NCBI GenBank assembly: GCA_905182185.1
Contig: CAJJAP010000008.1
Span: 1-64,000, forward strand
Reading direction: 5' to 3'
Source: an uncultured Candidatus Poseidoniales archaeon
Lineage (GTDB): Archaea; Thermoplasmatota; Poseidoniia; Poseidoniales; Poseidoniaceae
DNA length: 64,000 bases
Shown here: positions 1 to 8,672 of the stretch, in pieces
How positions within the stretch are numbered: position 1 is the first letter of the stretch
Layout of the letters: each line of letters begins with the position of its first letter
Notes under the pieces: model-generated
What the model saw: the letters and a program-made list of their open reading frames with translations, nothing else
Told to the model about the DNA's origin: nothing
Databases searched by the model: none
Position numbers and translations under genes: made by a program

Positions 1-133
1 CTGATGTAGTACCATCAGCATGTGACTGAATAGAGTCATCTAATTGTTGATTATCTTCATCTAGCAGCATAGAAAATGGTGCAAGGAAAATAATTGCGAA
101 GAGAGCAATTGCAACGATTCGTTGTTGTATCAT
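1..133 (-). CDS. N-terminus of a secreted protein, cut by the window edge
   Basis: The minus strand reads an ATG at 133-131 followed by 44 codons that run off the left edge. The start MIQQRIVAIALFAIIFLAP is a typical signal peptide or N-terminal membrane anchor: two polar residues and an Arg, then a hydrophobic core. It is followed by an Asp/Gln-rich stretch (DEDNQQLDDS), as in many exported archaeal proteins. It lies 56 bases downstream of the PKD-domain gene on the same strand, so the two may be co-transcribed. No domain can be named from so short a piece. Confidence 0.6.
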   Translation of the reverse strand, partial: MIQQRIVAIALFAIIFLAPFSMLLDEDNQQLDDSIQSHADGTTS

Positions 134-189
134 TACACTCCCATCTCGGCGACTCATTTAATGCAATTGATTCATTGACTAAGAGCCAA

Positions 190-1797
190 CTATTGCATTG
201 AATCTAAATATTGCTGGCCAAAATAATGCCACTGGTCTTCACTCCACCCTTCTGGTAACCCATCTTCAGGGATTGGTGGAGAATCTATATTCAAATCAGC
301 AGTTGGACTAATTTCATCGTCTTGTTGCTGATCATTTATTTGTGATTGGAGTCCAATCGAGTCTTGCGGTGCTATTTCCATGGCATCCGTAAATGCGTGA
401 AGCGGTGGAGTGGCCCCAGGCCTCTTTGCTTCAATCATCCTCTCAATGTGGTCAATCGGTTCACCGAATTCATCAAATTCGTTTTGAAAGTTAGATAGTT
501 CTGGCCACATATCAGGCTGAATTTCTTTTCTTCGACCAGATAAAAGTGCAAGCGCTGACAGAATTATCACCAATAATGAAAGTTGGGCAAATGCATTTGC
601 TTCTTCACCAATTAACGAAGCGCTTATTTTTTCAACAATATTTCGCTCAGGAGGAGATACGTCGATATTCTTTGTAGAGGTTCCAGGACGTTCAGGGTCC
701 TCATCCCAAGCGATTGCTTTGATTTTAATAACCCCGGAAACACGGAATACATGAGAAACTGTTTTTCCAATCAAATCAGCATCGTTATCGGAGATTCCAT
801 CACCATTACTATCGCTTGTAATATCCAAATCCCAGACGATAGTGATGTCGTCAATATCGTTAATTGAGTCTATTGTTGCAGAAGCGTCGAGAGTGCATTC
901 GCGATATGCTACACAAGAAACATCACTAATTCGTACCTTTGGAGGCATGTTAAGAACCTCGACTACGAGAACCTCACTCGAATATGCCCCGTCATCATCA
1001 GTCACATGATAGATGATTGTGTGAGAGCCACTTCTATTCCATGAATATGTCAATTCATCTCCACGAATGTCACAATCATCAGCAGCAGAACCATAGCCGT
1101 CACTATCTATTCCAGGGTCAATATCCCAGCATCTACTCAATGTAGAAATGTCACTCTCTGTATCAGTAGCATAACCGGTAACAGAAATTTCTTGTCCTTC
1201 AGCAACTGGTAAAATTTGATCTAAAGCCTCGACAACAGGGGCAACATTTCTAATATTGACCCAGCGTTCTTCAACGGCACTAGATTCTCCATCCGTGTCG
1301 GTTACTTGCAAGCGAATCTTATGCAATCCAGAATCACTCCACAGCATTGGGAATTGGGATGTTCTCCCTTCGAAAATTTCAATTAACGATGGCTGAGCAT
1401 CATCAGGCCACCATGTATGAGTTAGTTTGTCAATATCATCAATGGAATCATCAGATTGGCCCTTTAGTTCGACCAATTGGTCTTCGTCAACTTGCCAAAT
1501 ATGTTGGCTATCACTCTCCATCGCAGTTGAATCATTGAGTAATTGTATTGTAGTTCCATGTGGTGCGATATTAGTGAATTCTATATCAATTATTGCAGTA
1601 GTTTTTGTGAAGTCATCGTCTTCTGCAATTGCTAAAAAGGAATGCCATCCTTCTTGTTGAGCAGTAGTGGTACAGACCCGCGTATAGTATCCTTCTTGGC
1701 AAATTGAATTTGGCCAATAAACATCTACAACACCCGGCCAAACTTTCTCGGAATCAGAATCATTTGCATATGCATACAATGTGATTCGGATGCTCAA
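190..1797 (-). CDS. PKD-repeat surface protein, C-terminal part with membrane anchor (frameshifted)
   Basis: This frame begins at a TTG (1797) inside the end of the upstream gene and has no signal peptide of its own, which argues that it is the 3' part of that gene. It contains about four PKD-like beta-sandwich units, seen as repeated VTDTDGESS / VTDDDGAYSS / IAWDEDPERPG strands, with Asp-rich turns (DITSDSNGDGISDNDAD) that look like calcium-binding loops. A single transmembrane helix (AQLSLLVIILSALALLSGRR, about residues 408-427) is followed by a cytoplasmic tail of about 108 residues. The tail ends in a Trp-rich motif, GLPEGWSEDQWHYFGQQYL. The protein is therefore probably anchored at its C-terminus with the PKD repeats outside. 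Confidence 0.75.
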   Translation of the reverse strand: MSIRITLYAYANDSDSEKVWPGVVDVYWPNSICQEGYYTRVCTTTAQQEGWHSFLAIAEDDDFTKTTAIIDIEFTNIAPHGTTIQLLNDSTAMESDSQHIWQVDEDQLVELKGQSDDSIDDIDKLTHTWWPDDAQPSLIEIFEGRTSQFPMLWSDSGLHKIRLQVTDTDGESSAVEERWVNIRNVAPVVEALDQILPVAEGQEISVTGYATDTESDISTLSRCWDIDPGIDSDGYGSAADDCDIRGDELTYSWNRSGSHTIIYHVTDDDGAYSSEVLVVEVLNMPPKVRISDVSCVAYRECTLDASATIDSINDIDDITIVWDLDITSDSNGDGISDNDADLIGKTVSHVFRVSGVIKIKAIAWDEDPERPGTSTKNIDVSPPERNIVEKISASLIGEEANAFAQLSLLVIILSALALLSGRRKEIQPDMWPELSNFQNEFDEFGEPIDHIERMIEAKRPGATPPLHAFTDAMEIAPQDSIGLQSQINDQQQDDEISPTADLNIDSPPIPEDGLPEGWSEDQWHYFGQQYLDSMQ

Positions 1798-3781
1798 CCT
1801 TGGCCTCAGTTCTTGAACTTCTAATCTCTATCTTTGGTGCCCGATTCTCAACCTCGATAATCAAGGTAACCGTTACTTCATCTCTCTCATCGTCAATAAC
1901 GGTGATCTCAACGGGATATTGGCCATCATCGGTCCAAGAATAATTTAGCATACAGGATTGTGAAATAAAATTTTGATAATTCCATTGGCGAGAACCATCA
2001 TCAAAAGTAACGGCGAATTTACAAAACACATCTCCACCATCTTCATCAAAACTTTGTGAAGCATCAATTAATGTTATTTGATTCGTTTGAACTGCCGAAT
2101 TATTAGTCAAAACAGTTGGTAACCTGCCAATATTTAGATTCAATTGAGCATAATCGTTAGTCGAGTTCGCATCTGCGGAATTGACCGCATCAGGATCTGC
2201 TTCCCAACTCATTGGAATAATGCCAATAGGTGAATCGGCAGGAACAGTCCATGTGAAGTTGACTTTGTGGACAGCATAAGTGGCTAATGAGGGCATGATG
2301 TGTCTGTTGGTTTGGCCATCAGGGTGAGTGATTAGAATCTCAGCAGGAGTGGATGTAGTGATTCCACGGTTTTTTACTGAAACTTCAATGGACAACTGAT
2401 CTGCAGGCAATACATTCCATCCGGTAATTGAATTCAATTCAGATGTGATACCACTTCTATTCCTCAATACTATCGCAGAATCCAAATCAGCGATTAGATC
2501 AAGTCCGACAATATATTCATCTAATGTAATGGTTGTAACTCCGATATGATTGGCAATTTTAGCAACGAATGCGTGACTGGCCCAATCTAAAGCGTAGGCA
2601 GAAGAGTCCAATTCATCTGAAACGTCGACAACCACCCAAGCACTTCCGTTAGTAGCAGTGGTTAGAGATGTAATGAATCCAGTAGTCTCATAACGCAATT
2701 CTAATTGTAATCCTGCGATGTTTGAAAAGCATGTTGCGGATACATTGGCCCAAACTTCAATTGGCGTATTGAGGGCGGTAATGGAATTAGTAGATTCGAT
2801 ATTTATACAACGTTCACGAGTGCCAGGGTTTTGATAAATATCGACCCCAGTTGAGTCCTTTGGGATATATTGCTTCAATCTAAAATCAATTGTCAATCCA
2901 ACATCTTCTTCAGTATGCATCCATGCATAATTCCTTGCTTCTGGGCAATACCAACGATATCCTGATTCATCACCTTGAATGTCATAGGAGGTCAAACCGT
3001 AAGACTCATTACAACCACCATAGCCAATAGTCTGTCCTCTGCTATTGAATGGTTTACCGACTGCAGTAACCTCCCATGTTGTAGAATTGGTATCGGTCTG
3101 TGGTGGTGGGAATGGTGTGATGTAATCACTTGTTCCAGACCAAGTAGAACTTGTAGTTTTTGTTGTAGTCCAACGTTCATCAGCTCTAAGTGGGAAATCA
3201 TATACTTCATTGACAGGTGAATAGGTATTGGTAATTGTAATATCGCCAAGAATTCTGGTCAAAGATGAAATCCCGTATGGAACGAATTGTATGTACATCT
3301 CCAAGTCGCTTCTTATTGTTGATAAATCACTAACCTGAAGAATTTCAGTCTGAGTATATTCAATAAATGCATTACCAGTGTACCCATCTAATTCGACTCC
3401 GGATTTGTCAAAATTAGCATATGACCTAAGGGTATAGGCCAAGACGGTCTTATTGTCAACAGATTGTTCGGTAATGGAGATCACTTCTGCAGTTGTGTCG
3501 CCATTGATTTCTCCAACCGAAGCGCTTACACCACTATTTACAATCAATGCAGTCGGGTCAAAAGTGCCGGAATAAATCCACTTATCACCGATTCTCCAAA
3601 CGGGGACGTCGCTAACACCTGGGTCGCCAGAAGCACCTGCTCTAGCAGGAATATTATTTTCAAGTTGTTGCGGGCTCGCAGTCTCGTCTTGGTGAGAATA
3701 TATGAAAGGGCTAAGAGATGATATTGCTATCAAAAAAAATAGCGCAACAGCCGGGGCTGTGGAACTAGACTCTCGCCTCAT
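1760..3781 (-). CDS. Secreted PKD/CARDB-like surface protein, N-terminal part (frameshifted)
   Basis: Starts at ATG 3781 with a clear signal peptide (hydrophobic residues 10-28, APAVALFFLIAISSLSPF). Residues 60-70 carry PVWRIGDKWIY, a motif also seen in the lipoprotein at 58.9 kb. The middle is a beta-rich extracellular region with many Asn/Thr. Near residue 450 there is a CARDB-like segment (LSIEVSVKNRGITTSTPAEI). The C-terminal 100 residues are PKD-like (DASQSFDEDGGDVFCKF ... WTDDGQYPVEITVIDD). The frame ends at 1760, but the PKD pattern continues in another frame in the next entry. The two pieces are almost certainly one membrane-anchored surface protein of about 1,190 residues. Substrate or ligand unknown. 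Confidence 0.75.
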   Translation of the reverse strand: MRRESSSTAPAVALFFLIAISSLSPFIYSHQDETASPQQLENNIPARAGASGDPGVSDVPVWRIGDKWIYSGTFDPTALIVNSGVSASVGEINGDTTAEVISITEQSVDNKTVLAYTLRSYANFDKSGVELDGYTGNAFIEYTQTEILQVSDLSTIRSDLEMYIQFVPYGISSLTRILGDITITNTYSPVNEVYDFPLRADERWTTTKTTSSTWSGTSDYITPFPPPQTDTNSTTWEVTAVGKPFNSRGQTIGYGGCNESYGLTSYDIQGDESGYRWYCPEARNYAWMHTEEDVGLTIDFRLKQYIPKDSTGVDIYQNPGTRERCINIESTNSITALNTPIEVWANVSATCFSNIAGLQLELRYETTGFITSLTTATNGSAWVVVDVSDELDSSAYALDWASHAFVAKIANHIGVTTITLDEYIVGLDLIADLDSAIVLRNRSGITSELNSITGWNVLPADQLSIEVSVKNRGITTSTPAEILITHPDGQTNRHIMPSLATYAVHKVNFTWTVPADSPIGIIPMSWEADPDAVNSADANSTNDYAQLNLNIGRLPTVLTNNSAVQTNQITLIDASQSFDEDGGDVFCKFAVTFDDGSRQWNYQNFISQSCMLNYSWTDDGQYPVEITVIDDERDEVTVTLIIEVENRAPKIEIRSSRTEAKVEHPNHIVCICK

Positions 3782-3900
3782 AATTTGGGCAAAGCGTAAC
3801 TACCTCATCTATTCTTTGCCGTTACGAGATTGCCAGATACATCAAAAGATGAACAAACATTCGTGTTAATAGTCAAGCGATATGAATCGAATCAGGCACT

Positions 3901-4533
3901 TCAAAGAAGATCTGCCAGTTCGTCCTTGATGATTTCTACAGCTTCAAGAATTTCACTCTTGTGACGAGCACCGGTGATTACCATCTTTCCAGAACCGAAA
4001 ATCAAACAGACAACCTTAGGGAAGTCAAGTCTGTAAATTAGTCCAGGGAATTGCTCTGGCTCGTACTCAACCTTATCGAAAGGCAAGTGGAATGTTAGAT
4101 TGTTAAGGTTCAACTTGCGCGGAAGTCCTGCAAGAGGGGAACCCTTTGGAAGGTCAAGGGTGTCAATTCTTTGTAGTCCATCATAATCTTCAGGGTAGTG
4201 AAGGGCATAAGTTGCAACCATGTTTTGAACTTCGATTTCAACATCTTTCTTGTCCCATGTCTCAATACCTGCGCCACGTAGGTCCTGAATCATACGCTCA
4301 ATACCAGTGTGAATGTTATCCTTGTTCTTTCCACCAGTACAAACTGCTCTTCCAGAACGGAACATCAATATTGCAAGTTTTGGGTCTTTGACACGGTATA
4401 CAACACCAGGGAATTGTTCTGGTTCGTATTCACAATTCAATTGAATTGCGATGTCCGGAAGATCAAGTTCTTCCGCTACTCGAGTGCTGGCTACTACGTT
4501 TACGACAGTTAGCCGCTCTTCATCAGTGGTCAT
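3901..4533 (-). CDS. tbp: TATA-box-binding protein with an insertion in repeat 2
   Basis: General archaeal transcription factor that binds the TATA element and recruits TFB and RNA polymerase. Both direct repeats are visible: VNVVASTRVAEELDLPDIAI...EYEPEQFPGVVYRV and VQNMVATYAL...EYEPEQFPGLIYRL, each with a downstream glycine strand (FRSGRAVCTGG, FGSGKMVITGA). The second repeat has 48 residues between VQNMVA and EYEPEQF, where usual archaeal TBPs have about 22, so roughly 26 extra residues (around positions 112-150) sit in the DNA-binding saddle half. I chose ATG 4533 over GTG 4545 because a TATA box lies 27 bases upstream, which fits a leaderless mRNA. Length 210 residues against about 180 usual. 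Identification is certain; the effect of the insertion is not. Confidence 0.95.
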   Translation of the reverse strand: MTTDEERLTVVNVVASTRVAEELDLPDIAIQLNCEYEPEQFPGVVYRVKDPKLAILMFRSGRAVCTGGKNKDNIHTGIERMIQDLRGAGIETWDKKDVEIEVQNMVATYALHYPEDYDGLQRIDTLDLPKGSPLAGLPRKLNLNNLTFHLPFDKVEYEPEQFPGLIYRLDFPKVVCLIFGSGKMVITGARHKSEILEAVEIIKDELADLL

Positions 4534-4555
4534 GTGCCTCGCCACTTATAACCAC

Positions 4556-4565
4556 TATATAAAAA
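4556..4565 (-). promoter_or_regulatory. TATA box of the tbp gene
   Basis: On the minus strand the sequence TTTTTATATA is centred near 4560, preceded by a pyrimidine-rich CTTTC. Its centre is 27 bases upstream of ATG 4533, the normal distance from an archaeal TATA box to the transcription start. The mRNA would then begin at or within a base or two of the start codon. The placement suggests possible self-control by TBP, which is inference only. Confidence 0.6.
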
Positions 4566-4615
4566 GAAAGCCAACTTTTACTATTCTCTAAGAAACAAAA
4601 ACATCATGCAGTGGG

Positions 4616-5809
4616 CTATTTACTTGATGGTTTCCAAAAAGGTAATCCTTCATGTCCTTCTATTCGCACTCCGGCGTTGCCTATTTTAGAGATCAGAGTT
4701 CTCCCACCTGCTAATTCAATCGCTTCACTGGTTTGCTTTGGGTTGCGAGTTAATGCTACCATGCAACCGCCGCCACCAGCTCCAGTTAGTTTCGCTCCTA
4801 GCGATGAAGGTGCAGCAGCACGAACCAGATCATCTAATTCGAAGCATGATACTCCGAGGCCTCTAAGCATCAGATGATTTTCGCTCATCGCTCTTCCAAC
4901 CGCTTCAAAATCACCTTTCAGCAGTGCTTCAACCCCTCTTCGAGCGATGAGTCCAATAGTTTCAATCTCTCTCATCCGTTGTGGGTTTTCAGTCATCGCC
5001 GCAGCGACCTTGGCCACTTGTATTGAAGTTGGAGAATGAACACCAGAGTTTCCTATTACCAGAAATACATCTTGTTCATCCGCCATTACAGGAATGGTAT
5101 GTACCTGCCAAGTTCTATCTCCTTCGGGAGTATTAAGAGTTCTTGTATATGCCCAATCAGTTTCCTTTTCAACTTCATCAGAAAGTAAAACAATTCCTCC
5201 ATGCGCACATACTGAAGAATCCATTGGCGATGCTCTTCCTCCTTGTGCAATCGCTTCGACAGCATGGCCAAGCAATGCACATTCATCGACATCTATTGCT
5301 TGGTCGCCCCAAACATGTGAACTTCCTTGGCCATTATCCCCTGCTCTTCTAGCAGGGTCTTTACCTTCAATTACATCAGAATATACATCGGTATCAGTTA
5401 GTTGACTTGAGAAACCTTCAGCCCAGTGTTTGGTTTCAGTTGCTTCTCCTCCCTCGGATAACCAACGCCCTCTTGCAGCGCGTAAACAAGCGCTGGCAGC
5501 AACTGATAATGCCGCCGAAGAACCGAGTCCGGAGGCGGGAGGTATATCGCCATTAATATGAATCGAAAGCGCAGGCGCTCCTGCCTTTTTTTGCCAGAGG
5601 CGTGATCGCAATGCCTGAACATGAGGATGTTTTGAAGGAATTAATTTCATGCCGTCAATGCGCCACTCGTCAGTTCCTTCTTCCAATAGTTCAAGGCTGA
5701 CGGTAATGCGCTGTTCAATAGCAACAGCAACAGCAGGCTGACCAAAAACAACAGCATGTTCTCCGAACAAGATACATTTTCCCGGTGCGCTTGCTTCAAC
5801 TTTAGCCAT
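4616..5809 (-). CDS. mvk: Mevalonate kinase (GHMP family)
   Basis: Phosphorylates mevalonate to mevalonate 5-phosphate, the committed kinase step of archaeal isoprenoid lipid synthesis. GHMP motifs are in order: the N-terminal APGKCILFGEHAVVFGQPA (8-26), the ATP-binding loop PPASGLGSSAA (90-100), an ASPMDSS segment probably carrying the catalytic Asp, and the C-terminal glycine motif KLTGAGGGG (340-348). At 397 residues it is longer than most archaeal versions (about 310) and nearer to bacterial or eukaryotic ones; the extra length lies between residues 110 and 170. ATG 5809 is supported by a strong Shine-Dalgarno (GAGGAGGGG on the minus strand, 5814-5822). An AcnX enzyme that may act on its product is encoded at 34.2-36.0 kb. 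Confidence 0.9.
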   Translation of the reverse strand: MAKVEASAPGKCILFGEHAVVFGQPAVAVAIEQRITVSLELLEEGTDEWRIDGMKLIPSKHPHVQALRSRLWQKKAGAPALSIHINGDIPPASGLGSSAALSVAASACLRAARGRWLSEGGEATETKHWAEGFSSQLTDTDVYSDVIEGKDPARRAGDNGQGSSHVWGDQAIDVDECALLGHAVEAIAQGGRASPMDSSVCAHGGIVLLSDEVEKETDWAYTRTLNTPEGDRTWQVHTIPVMADEQDVFLVIGNSGVHSPTSIQVAKVAAAMTENPQRMREIETIGLIARRGVEALLKGDFEAVGRAMSENHLMLRGLGVSCFELDDLVRAAAPSSLGAKLTGAGGGGCMVALTRNPKQTSEAIELAGGRTLISKIGNAGVRIEGHEGLPFWKPSSK

Positions 5810-5972
5810 CTAACCCCTCCTCTATTCAAAGGCAGTAGGGCTGCCCTTGATAATTATGCCACATTCCAATTTGAAAAATCGCATTAATTTAGCAAGTGCA
5901 AAATCAATGCATTGAATAATCTATTTGCCTTCGCTGATTTGTTGGGAGGTCAATCCCAACGGTGATTTGTCA

Positions 5973-8030
5973 ATGGAACACCCATTATTCATGAGTTATG
6001 GACCGATTCCAGGGGTCGTACTTTTCGCTCTAATTATGGGTGTTTCGGGTAGTTTTTTCTCATATCAAGTAGTCAAAGCAACCCGTCTTGTTCGTCTTGG
6101 AAGACCAGATAATAGATTTGATAATTGGGGCGCAAGAATCTCCGAAGTAATAACCGGATGGTTAGGTCAAAAGAAGGTTCTGAAAGACAGAGTTGCTGGC
6201 GGAATCCACGTAATGATGTTCTGGGGATTCCTGATGCTATCAACCGATATGTTTGATTTAGCAACAGGTAATTGGTTCTCTCACAACCTACTGCCAGCCG
6301 TCATTAAGGGGCCGTGGAATCTAATGGTGGAATTCGGATATATTCTTGCATTTACCGGTTGTTTACTAGCATTGATTAGAAGAGTTATTTTCACTCCTGA
6401 TAAGTTGAAAGGAAAATCTCAACTAGAAGGCAATGCAATTCTTCTGCTGATAATGACGATTACAACCACCTCATTCGTTGTCGAGGCTGGTGAAGCGGCA
6501 GTGAGTAGCACTTGGGAGCCAATCGGTTACTGGGTTGCTCAAACATTCACTCCAAGTACTGCAATGGTAGTAATTTCTTATTGGGCACATATGTTAGCGA
6601 TTGCAGCGTTCTTATTCCTAATTCCAGTTTCAAAACATATGCATTTGGTAATGGCATTCCCCAACGTCTTCTTCCACGATATGAGAGCCATGGGTGCTAT
6701 GCTTCCTTTAGCAGTTACAGAGGATGGTCAGGCTGTACCATTGGACGATCTAGATATCGAATCATTTGGAACTGAGAATTATGTAGATTTGTCATGGAGA
6801 GATTTAATCGATGGATGGGCTTGTACTTCTTGTGCTCGCTGTCAAGATGTCTGTCCTGCATATGCCGCAGGAAAGCCTCTCAATCCAATGACGGTTATAC
6901 ATTCGTTGAGAAACTATGCTAACGACCACTACGAGACTCTAATCGCTGGTGAAAAACCGAAAGAGGATATCATCGCACGTCTTGATGAACAAGCGATTTG
7001 GGCTTGTACAACTTGTCATGCTTGTGTTGAGGCTTGTCCGATTTACATCGACCATGTACCGAAACTAACCGATGCACGACGCCATTTAATGATGGAGAGA
7101 ATGGAGTTTGATCCTGCGGTTGAAGCTTCCATCATGCCTTTGATGGGTGCGATTGAGAACATTGAATCCGATTCAAATCCTTACGGAATGCCATCACATG
7201 AAAGAGGAGATTGGGCTGAAGGTTTGGATGTTAAGATTGCAGAACCGGCAGAATACATCTACTTCGCAGGTTGTGCTGCATCATTCGATGAGCGCAACAA
7301 GAAAGTCGCCCGCGATACAATTAGCATAATGAAAGAAGCAGGACTCGATGTTGGTATTTTGGGAATGGAAGAAGGATGTAGCGGAGATGTGGCTCGTCGT
7401 GCAGGAAACGAGTATCTTTTCCAGATGCTGGCAGAAACAAATATGAGCACCTTCAAAGAAATTGGTGTTAAGAAAATCGTTGCATCTTGCCCACACTGTT
7501 TCCATACTCTTGGCAAGGAATACAAGGACTATGGTGGTCAAGACATTGAAGTAATGCACCACTCTCAATTAATTTCACATCTTCAGAAAGAAGGGAAACT
7601 ACCAGAACCTAAACACGATGGCTCTGTCACTTACCATGACCCATGTTACCTTGGAAGGATTGGTGGTGAAACAGAAGCACCACGCGATGCTATCGGTGGA
7701 GTAGATATTGAAACTGAACGCAGTGGTAAGGATTCTTTCTGCTGTGGTGCTGGTGGAGCACAAATGTGGATGGAAGAGCATGTTGATGATGGATATGACA
7801 AAGTTAACGTAATCCGTTCAAAGGAACTTGCAGCTACTGGAGCAGATACTGTTGCAGTTGGTTGTCCATTCTGTTCAACCATGGTTACGGATGGATTGAA
7901 TGCAATCGGTTCAGATATGGAAGTCAAGGATATTGCAGAGATTGTTTGGCAGCAAATCAAGTCAAACGATGAAGCATTACAATCTAAGAAAGCCACTCCT
8001 AAAATCGCAGTTGAACCTGCAGAGGCATGA
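5973..8030 (+). CDS. Membrane-bound HdrD/GlpC-like iron-sulfur oxidoreductase
   Basis: A 685-residue fusion. Residues 1-250 contain five or six membrane helices of the NarI/DsrM type with several His that could bind heme b (GGIHVMMFWGF, YWAHMLAIAAF). Two 4Fe-4S motifs follow: CTSCARCQDVCPAY (about 284-297) and CTTCHACVEACPIY (about 346-359). Two CCG domains complete it: FAGCAASFD...GCSGD...ASCPHC from about 428, and HDPCYLGR...CCGAGGAQMW...VGCPFC from about 548. This layout fits enzymes that pass electrons from soluble carriers such as ETF to membrane quinones; the exact donor is unknown. I chose ATG 5973, not the upstream TTG 5925, because GGTGAT lies six bases before it. The gene overlaps the next by ATGA. 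Confidence 0.88.
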   Translation: MEHPLFMSYGPIPGVVLFALIMGVSGSFFSYQVVKATRLVRLGRPDNRFDNWGARISEVITGWLGQKKVLKDRVAGGIHVMMFWGFLMLSTDMFDLATGNWFSHNLLPAVIKGPWNLMVEFGYILAFTGCLLALIRRVIFTPDKLKGKSQLEGNAILLLIMTITTTSFVVEAGEAAVSSTWEPIGYWVAQTFTPSTAMVVISYWAHMLAIAAFLFLIPVSKHMHLVMAFPNVFFHDMRAMGAMLPLAVTEDGQAVPLDDLDIESFGTENYVDLSWRDLIDGWACTSCARCQDVCPAYAAGKPLNPMTVIHSLRNYANDHYETLIAGEKPKEDIIARLDEQAIWACTTCHACVEACPIYIDHVPKLTDARRHLMMERMEFDPAVEASIMPLMGAIENIESDSNPYGMPSHERGDWAEGLDVKIAEPAEYIYFAGCAASFDERNKKVARDTISIMKEAGLDVGILGMEEGCSGDVARRAGNEYLFQMLAETNMSTFKEIGVKKIVASCPHCFHTLGKEYKDYGGQDIEVMHHSQLISHLQKEGKLPEPKHDGSVTYHDPCYLGRIGGETEAPRDAIGGVDIETERSGKDSFCCGAGGAQMWMEEHVDDGYDKVNVIRSKELAATGADTVAVGCPFCSTMVTDGLNAIGSDMEVKDIAEIVWQQIKSNDEALQSKKATPKIAVEPAEA

Positions 8031-8672
8031 GCATGAAAAAACTCCTCGTAGTCGATCTATTGGCTGAGAGAGAAGGATTTGGCAAGCATGGAACTGCAGA
8101 AATAGTTAGTCATTTTCCTGATTACGAGATTTTCTTGTGGGCACCACATACTACCAAAGCACTCGACTATGGTTGGGGTGTAAGAGTTGACTCAGCAATA
8201 GATGCTGATGCGATTATCATTACTGGCTCAAGAAAGAATGTTAGTCAATGGGAAGATTGGATGGATCAAGTTGCAGATTTGATTAGGACTGCAGATGTAC
8301 CAATTTATGGGATTTGTTTTGGCCATCAAATAATTGCAGCCAGTTTAGGTGGGAAAGTTGTCAGAGCAGAAAAGAATAGTAATTTCCTTGCAGATGTAAA
8401 CTATGAGGACGGAACTCTCGTCAAGCAATTATTTACTCATCAAGACCATGTTATTGACGCTGGAGAAATGCAAGTCATTGCAAGTTCACAACATTGCGCA
8501 ATAGTTGCCTGTCAACATCCTACGACGACCGATTAAGTCAGTACAATTCCATCCCGAAGCAGTACATTCAGTAATGCGTGAATCCATTCTCTGTGGAGAT
8601 TTGAGTGAGGACGAAGCGAGTGCATTTGGTGATGCAATCCAAGATTTGAATGTAGCACAGTCACTGTTCTGA
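8027..8672 (+). CDS. Class I glutamine amidotransferase domain protein (frameshifted near 8520)
   Basis: Starts at an ATG overlapping the previous stop codon, so it is translationally coupled to the oxidoreductase. It carries the nucleophile elbow YGICFGHQIIAASLGG with Cys97. The first frame stops at 8536 just before the expected catalytic His/Glu. Shifting one base near 8520 gives RPIKSVQFHPEAVHSV and continues to a stop at 8670-8672, restoring the QFHPE motif and a family-like length of about 214 residues. It resembles stand-alone GMP-synthase-like amidotransferases that release glutamate or ammonia from amide or gamma-glutamyl substrates. The acceptor substrate is unknown. Confidence 0.8.
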
